Assembly: GCF_001314995.1 (NCBI RefSeq)
Contig: NZ_CP012938.1
Coordinates: forward strand, 62,001 to 126,000
Length of the DNA: 64,000 bases
Source of the DNA: Bacteroides ovatus
Lineage (GTDB): Bacteria > Bacteroidota > Bacteroidia > Bacteroidales > Bacteroidaceae
Reading direction: 5' to 3'
The notes under the pieces are model-generated. The model worked only from the letters and a program-made list of their open reading frames with translations, had not been told where the DNA came from and did not search any database. The first letter of the stretch is position 1. Each line of letters begins with the position of its first letter. Positions 61,175 to 64,000 of this stretch are shown here, in pieces. The position numbers were made by a program, and so were the translations under genes.

Positions 61175-62740
61175 TTACCTCGTCTCTACCAGCCAACGAT
61201 TGATATTGCGAGTTTCCGCACTAAATTCCACTCCGATTTTTATTATTTCCCGATGGTCTTTCTGATAAGGAATCAGATATCCTTTCTCGTCAATTTGCTT
61301 CATCGCTTCTTCTGCTGTTCCATTTAATTTGAACTCAAACACATAGACATATTTCGGCGTTTTAACCATAGCATCGGCACGTCCACGGGTGCTGCGCACT
61401 TCCGCTTCCGTGAATTGTCCCATCAATTTGAATACGAGATAGAAGATAACCTGATAGTGGCGTTCAGTCTGGTCATTCAATTCATACGGAATATCGGCAA
61501 AGAAAGCTTCCAGACGGGTGAGGAAAGATTCGTAATCACCTTTCTCCAATTCATCAATGAATTTTCCAATATAAAATCCCTGATCATTGTTCTTCATCGG
61601 AGTGTAGAATGGCACAAGAAAGTTAATGAATCCGTAACGTACCTCATCGTTAGGAAAGTCAAGTAAATAATTATTAAACCGTCTGTCGTAATCCTTAATA
61701 GTCAAATATCCACTTTGATAAATCAGCGGTACGGGATTATTAGCATCCATTCTGTATTCTGCAAAAGAAGATGTAGGTGCTTCTATGCCATTTAATAAAG
61801 TACGGAGATCATACTCACTTTTTTGCAGTAGTTCAACCAAAAATGTCGGTGTGCCAGTCTGGAACCAATAGCTACCCAACTCCAGTTTGCTGAAAGCATT
61901 CAACACACTGAACGGATTGAATACTCCTGCACCATCCGGATGAAAATGATAGCCGTCATAGTTGCGTTCCATTGCTGTGACTACCTCTTCTGGAGTCTGA
62001 TGATTTTTGTGCCCGAAAACTTCAATTTCGGGTTCGAAAGTACTCTTTAGTTCTTCACGGGTGATGCCGCAAAGTGTGGCGTAAGAATAGTCGAGACTAA
62101 TATCATTCAACTGATTCAAATCGCTGAATACGCTGACTTGTGAGAACTTCGTAACTCCGGTCAGGAAAACAAAACGGAGATATGCGTCGGCGCTTTTTAG
62201 TACTCCATAAAAGGCTTTTAATGTCTGACGATAGTCTTCGAATAATTTCGGACGGGTAATAGCCTGCAAAAGCGGTTTGTCGTATTCGTCCACCAATACG
62301 ACGACACCTTTTCCTGTTTTCAAGGAAGCTTGTTCGATTACATAACTAAAGCGCTCCTCAGGGCTACGGTCTTTTTTCTCATTGCCGTAAATAGCTTCCC
62401 ATTTTTCTAAATATTGGTTTAGCATTGCAATTAAATCTGCTGCCGTTTCATATTTTTTGGCATTCAGATCAAGATGTAAAACAGGATGTTGTTCCCATTT
62501 CGTCTCCAGTTGTTCAATAGCCAAACCATCGAATAGCTCTTTTTTTCCTTGAAAATAAGCATCGAATGTAGAAATTAATAAGCTTTTACCAAAGCGACGC
62601 GGCCTGCTTAGAAAATATGGCTTTCCTAGGTTAGCCATACGCCATATAAGTGCTGTTTTATCCACATAAAGATAATTATCCTTCCGTATCCCTTCGAATG
62701 TCTGTATTCCAATAGGAAGTTTACGCATCAAGTTGTCCAT
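61175..62740 (-). CDS. AAA-ATPase-like / PD-(D/E)XK nuclease-like protein
   Basis: A 521-residue cytosolic protein. The N-terminal part (about 8-220) is an AAA-ATPase-like domain with P-loop SRPRRFGKSLLIS (Lys about 52) and a Walker-B-like GVVVLVDEYDKPL. The C-terminal 100 residues have a PD-(D/E)XK nuclease core, GRADAMVKTPKYVYVFEFKLNG (Asp, Glu, Lys). This two-domain type is abundant in Bacteroidetes, often in dozens of copies per genome, and has no known function; anti-phage or mobile-element roles have been suggested. Copy number cannot be judged from one window. Confidence 0.85.
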   Translation of the reverse strand: MDNLMRKLPIGIQTFEGIRKDNYLYVDKTALIWRMANLGKPYFLSRPRRFGKSLLISTFDAYFQGKKELFDGLAIEQLETKWEQHPVLHLDLNAKKYETAADLIAMLNQYLEKWEAIYGNEKKDRSPEERFSYVIEQASLKTGKGVVVLVDEYDKPLLQAITRPKLFEDYRQTLKAFYGVLKSADAYLRFVFLTGVTKFSQVSVFSDLNQLNDISLDYSYATLCGITREELKSTFEPEIEVFGHKNHQTPEEVVTAMERNYDGYHFHPDGAGVFNPFSVLNAFSKLELGSYWFQTGTPTFLVELLQKSEYDLRTLLNGIEAPTSSFAEYRMDANNPVPLIYQSGYLTIKDYDRRFNNYLLDFPNDEVRYGFINFLVPFYTPMKNNDQGFYIGKFIDELEKGDYESFLTRLEAFFADIPYELNDQTERHYQVIFYLVFKLMGQFTEAEVRSTRGRADAMVKTPKYVYVFEFKLNGTAEEAMKQIDEKGYLIPYQKDHREIIKIGVEFSAETRNINRWLVETR

Positions 62741-62866
62741 ATCCGATGATTTTAGAGTTTCTTAGGCAAAGATACAATATGCAAATGAGAATTTAGGCAG
62801 AAGACGAACATAATCTTTTCAGAATAAATTCAGTATTGTGCCTTTCTTTTGCCGGAGATAATTTGT

Positions 62867-62874
62867 TATCTTTG
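62867..62874 (+). promoter_or_regulatory. -7 box TATCTTTG for the DUF2490 gene
   Basis: Lies 20 bp before the ATG at 62895. Confidence 0.55.
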
Positions 62875-62894
62875 TAACTTTAACCCGAAAATCA

Positions 62895-63551
62895 ATGAGT
62901 AGAATATTATTAAATACTAAGACTTGGCTATTATTTGTGCTGTTGCTTGGAATATCACTTTCTGCATGGGCACAAAGTGACGATTTTAATACATGGACTA
63001 AATTCAAGGTAAACCATAAGATAGATTCCCGGTTTTCAGTTTCAGGTGATTTGGAATTGCGCATGAAAGATGATGTGAGTAAATTGGATCGTTGGGGGCT
63101 GACTGTTGGCGGAAGTTACCGACCCTATTCATTTTTGAATCTGGGGGTTGGCTATGAAACCCATCTTCGGAATTTGGGTGACTCGGACTGGAAGTTCAGG
63201 CATCGCTATCATATAACTGCTACTGTCAGTTTTCGTTATCAATGGTTGAAAGTAGCTGTAAGGGAAAGATTTCAGCAGACTTTTGATCGTGGCAACTCTG
63301 AAACTCGTTTGCGTTCCCGCTTGAAATTATCTTATGCTCCTACAAAAGGAATTGTTTCTCCCTATTTCTCTGTTGAAATCTATCAGAGTTTGGATGACGT
63401 TTCTTTTTGGAGAGCCGATCGTATGCGTTATCGTCCCGGAGTAGAAATAGCTTTGGCCAAACGTTGGTCGTTGGATGCATTCTATTGTTATCAATATGCA
63501 TCTTCGCAAGGCAGACACATTGCCGGAATAGAAGTGGGATATTCTTTCTGA
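62895..63551 (+). CDS. DUF2490 outer-membrane-type protein
   Basis: A 218-residue protein with signal peptide (SLSAWAQ) and a series of amphipathic beta strands ending in aromatic GIEVGYSF, as expected for a small outer-membrane barrel. Typical DUF2490 segments are NTWTKFKVNHKIDSRFSVSGDLELRMKDD and KFRHRYHITATVSFRYQWLKVAVRERFQQTF. The family occurs across Bacteroidetes; no function is known. Confidence 0.82.
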   Translation: MSRILLNTKTWLLFVLLLGISLSAWAQSDDFNTWTKFKVNHKIDSRFSVSGDLELRMKDDVSKLDRWGLTVGGSYRPYSFLNLGVGYETHLRNLGDSDWKFRHRYHITATVSFRYQWLKVAVRERFQQTFDRGNSETRLRSRLKLSYAPTKGIVSPYFSVEIYQSLDDVSFWRADRMRYRPGVEIALAKRWSLDAFYCYQYASSQGRHIAGIEVGYSF

Positions 63552-63854
63552 AATTAGCAGGCTCTTAATATAATAATGTGAGAGTTTAATTCTTTGTTCC
63601 TGACTAGTCGTTTGTAACTTGTTGATTGTTTGCGTTATAGATGAAAATGTGAAATTTTCCTATAGAAACTATACTCCGACTTAATATAATTATATACTTT
63701 TGCTTTCAAGACATCAAAATGATATCTTGAAATTGATGATTCCTCAGTACAACAGACGTGTTGTTCAGTATCCCATAACCGAAAGCGAATACTTCCTCTT
63801 ATGCTATTCTTTCTGTTCAATCAAAAGTTTCTATTGGAAAATTAAAAAATAAAT
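63552..63854. other. 303-bp intergenic region before the fimbrillin-like gene
   Basis: It holds one good -7 box (63695-63702). The rest has no supported gene, repeat or RNA. Confidence 0.5.
63695..63702 (+). promoter_or_regulatory. -7 box TACTTTTG for the fimbrillin-like gene
   Basis: Fits TAnnTTTG and would give a leader of about 145 nt before the ATG at 63855, long enough for a regulated 5' UTR. Confidence 0.5.
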
Positions 63855-64000
63855 ATGATGAAACTATTTTATAACCTACAAAGGGGCGTGGGTTTACTTG
63901 TTTTTTGTACTATCTTGCTTAGTGCTTGTGTGAACCATATTTCGGAGGAAGAGGAGGATAGTGTTAATAATGGAGATATTCCATTGAAATTTATTGCCGA
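63855..64000 (+). CDS. N-terminus of a fimbrillin-like lipoprotein (partial)
   Basis: The frame opens at ATG 63855 (or 63858) and runs off the window. It encodes a lipoprotein signal LLSACVNH (Cys25) followed by an acidic stretch EEEEDSVNNG and GDIPLKFIA. The last motif resembles the start of Bacteroides fimbrillin/Mfa-type proteins. It is too short to decide between fimbrial subunit and another lipoprotein. Confidence 0.6.
   Translation, partial: MMKLFYNLQRGVGLLVFCTILLSACVNHISEEEEDSVNNGDIPLKFIA

Overview
The window is chromosomal DNA from a gut Bacteroides (Bacteroidales; the gene set fits the B. thetaiotaomicron/ovatus/xylanisolvens group, but species cannot be fixed from sequence reading alone). 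Evidence: SusC/SusD-type outer-membrane uptake genes with an ECF sigma/FecR pair, a TonB receptor with a carboxypeptidase-regulatory N-terminus, many SPII lipoproteins, NigD-like, DUF4251, DUF2490, DUF4595 and fimbrillin-type proteins, and repeated use of the Bacteroides promoter -7 box TAnnTTTG. Start codons of several genes were moved downstream because the longest open frame begins inside such a promoter box. No rRNA, tRNA, CRISPR array, integrase or transposase was seen.

Left edge (1-5437): the end of a polysaccharide-utilisation cluster: the tail of an unassigned protein, an alginate-lyase-fold polysaccharide lyase, a GH43 glycosidase, a GH88 unsaturated glucuronyl hydrolase and a TlpA-like thioredoxin protein. 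Lyase plus GH88 implies breakdown of a uronic-acid-rich glycan. 5526-20844 is mostly envelope housekeeping: NlpE-like lipoprotein, CNNM/CorC transporter, M48 protease, TonB receptor, esterase, S41 protease, MnmA, a LuxR-type response regulator, NhaC antiporter and an MFS carrier.

20871-28939 holds penicillin-binding protein 1C and a very large alpha-2-macroglobulin with an intact thioester motif; the PBP1C carries an in-frame array of eight pentapeptide repeats. 29039-33685 holds an FKBP isomerase, a stand-alone LytTR regulator, a membrane-anchored AraC regulator and the two-gene unit NifU-like scaffold + GGGtGRT protein. 33924-47852 is mixed core metabolism: SmpB, a MetH without reactivation domain, a lipoprotein nitroreductase, a sodium:solute symporter with a 41-residue partner protein, MltF, uridine kinase, DsbD and pirin.

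48048-61042 is the most system-like part: ECF sigma factor, FecR anti-sigma, SusC with STN domain, SusD, a PKD/PQQ-propeller lipoprotein, a secreted xylose-isomerase-like TIM barrel, a metallo-beta-lactamase-fold lipoprotein, a secreted glycerophosphodiester phosphodiesterase and an organophosphate:phosphate antiporter. Seven of these are packed with gaps of 1-27 bp. The natural reading is regulated capture of a phosphodiester-containing substrate, extracytoplasmic cleavage, and import of the organophosphate. The right edge has an AAA-ATPase/PD-(D/E)XK protein, a DUF2490 protein and the start of a fimbrillin-like lipoprotein.

The least explained structures are two separate intergenic arrays (12452-12561 and 34644-34753), each made of five degenerate units with an exact 22-nt period and sharing a GTTAGGTAAA core.
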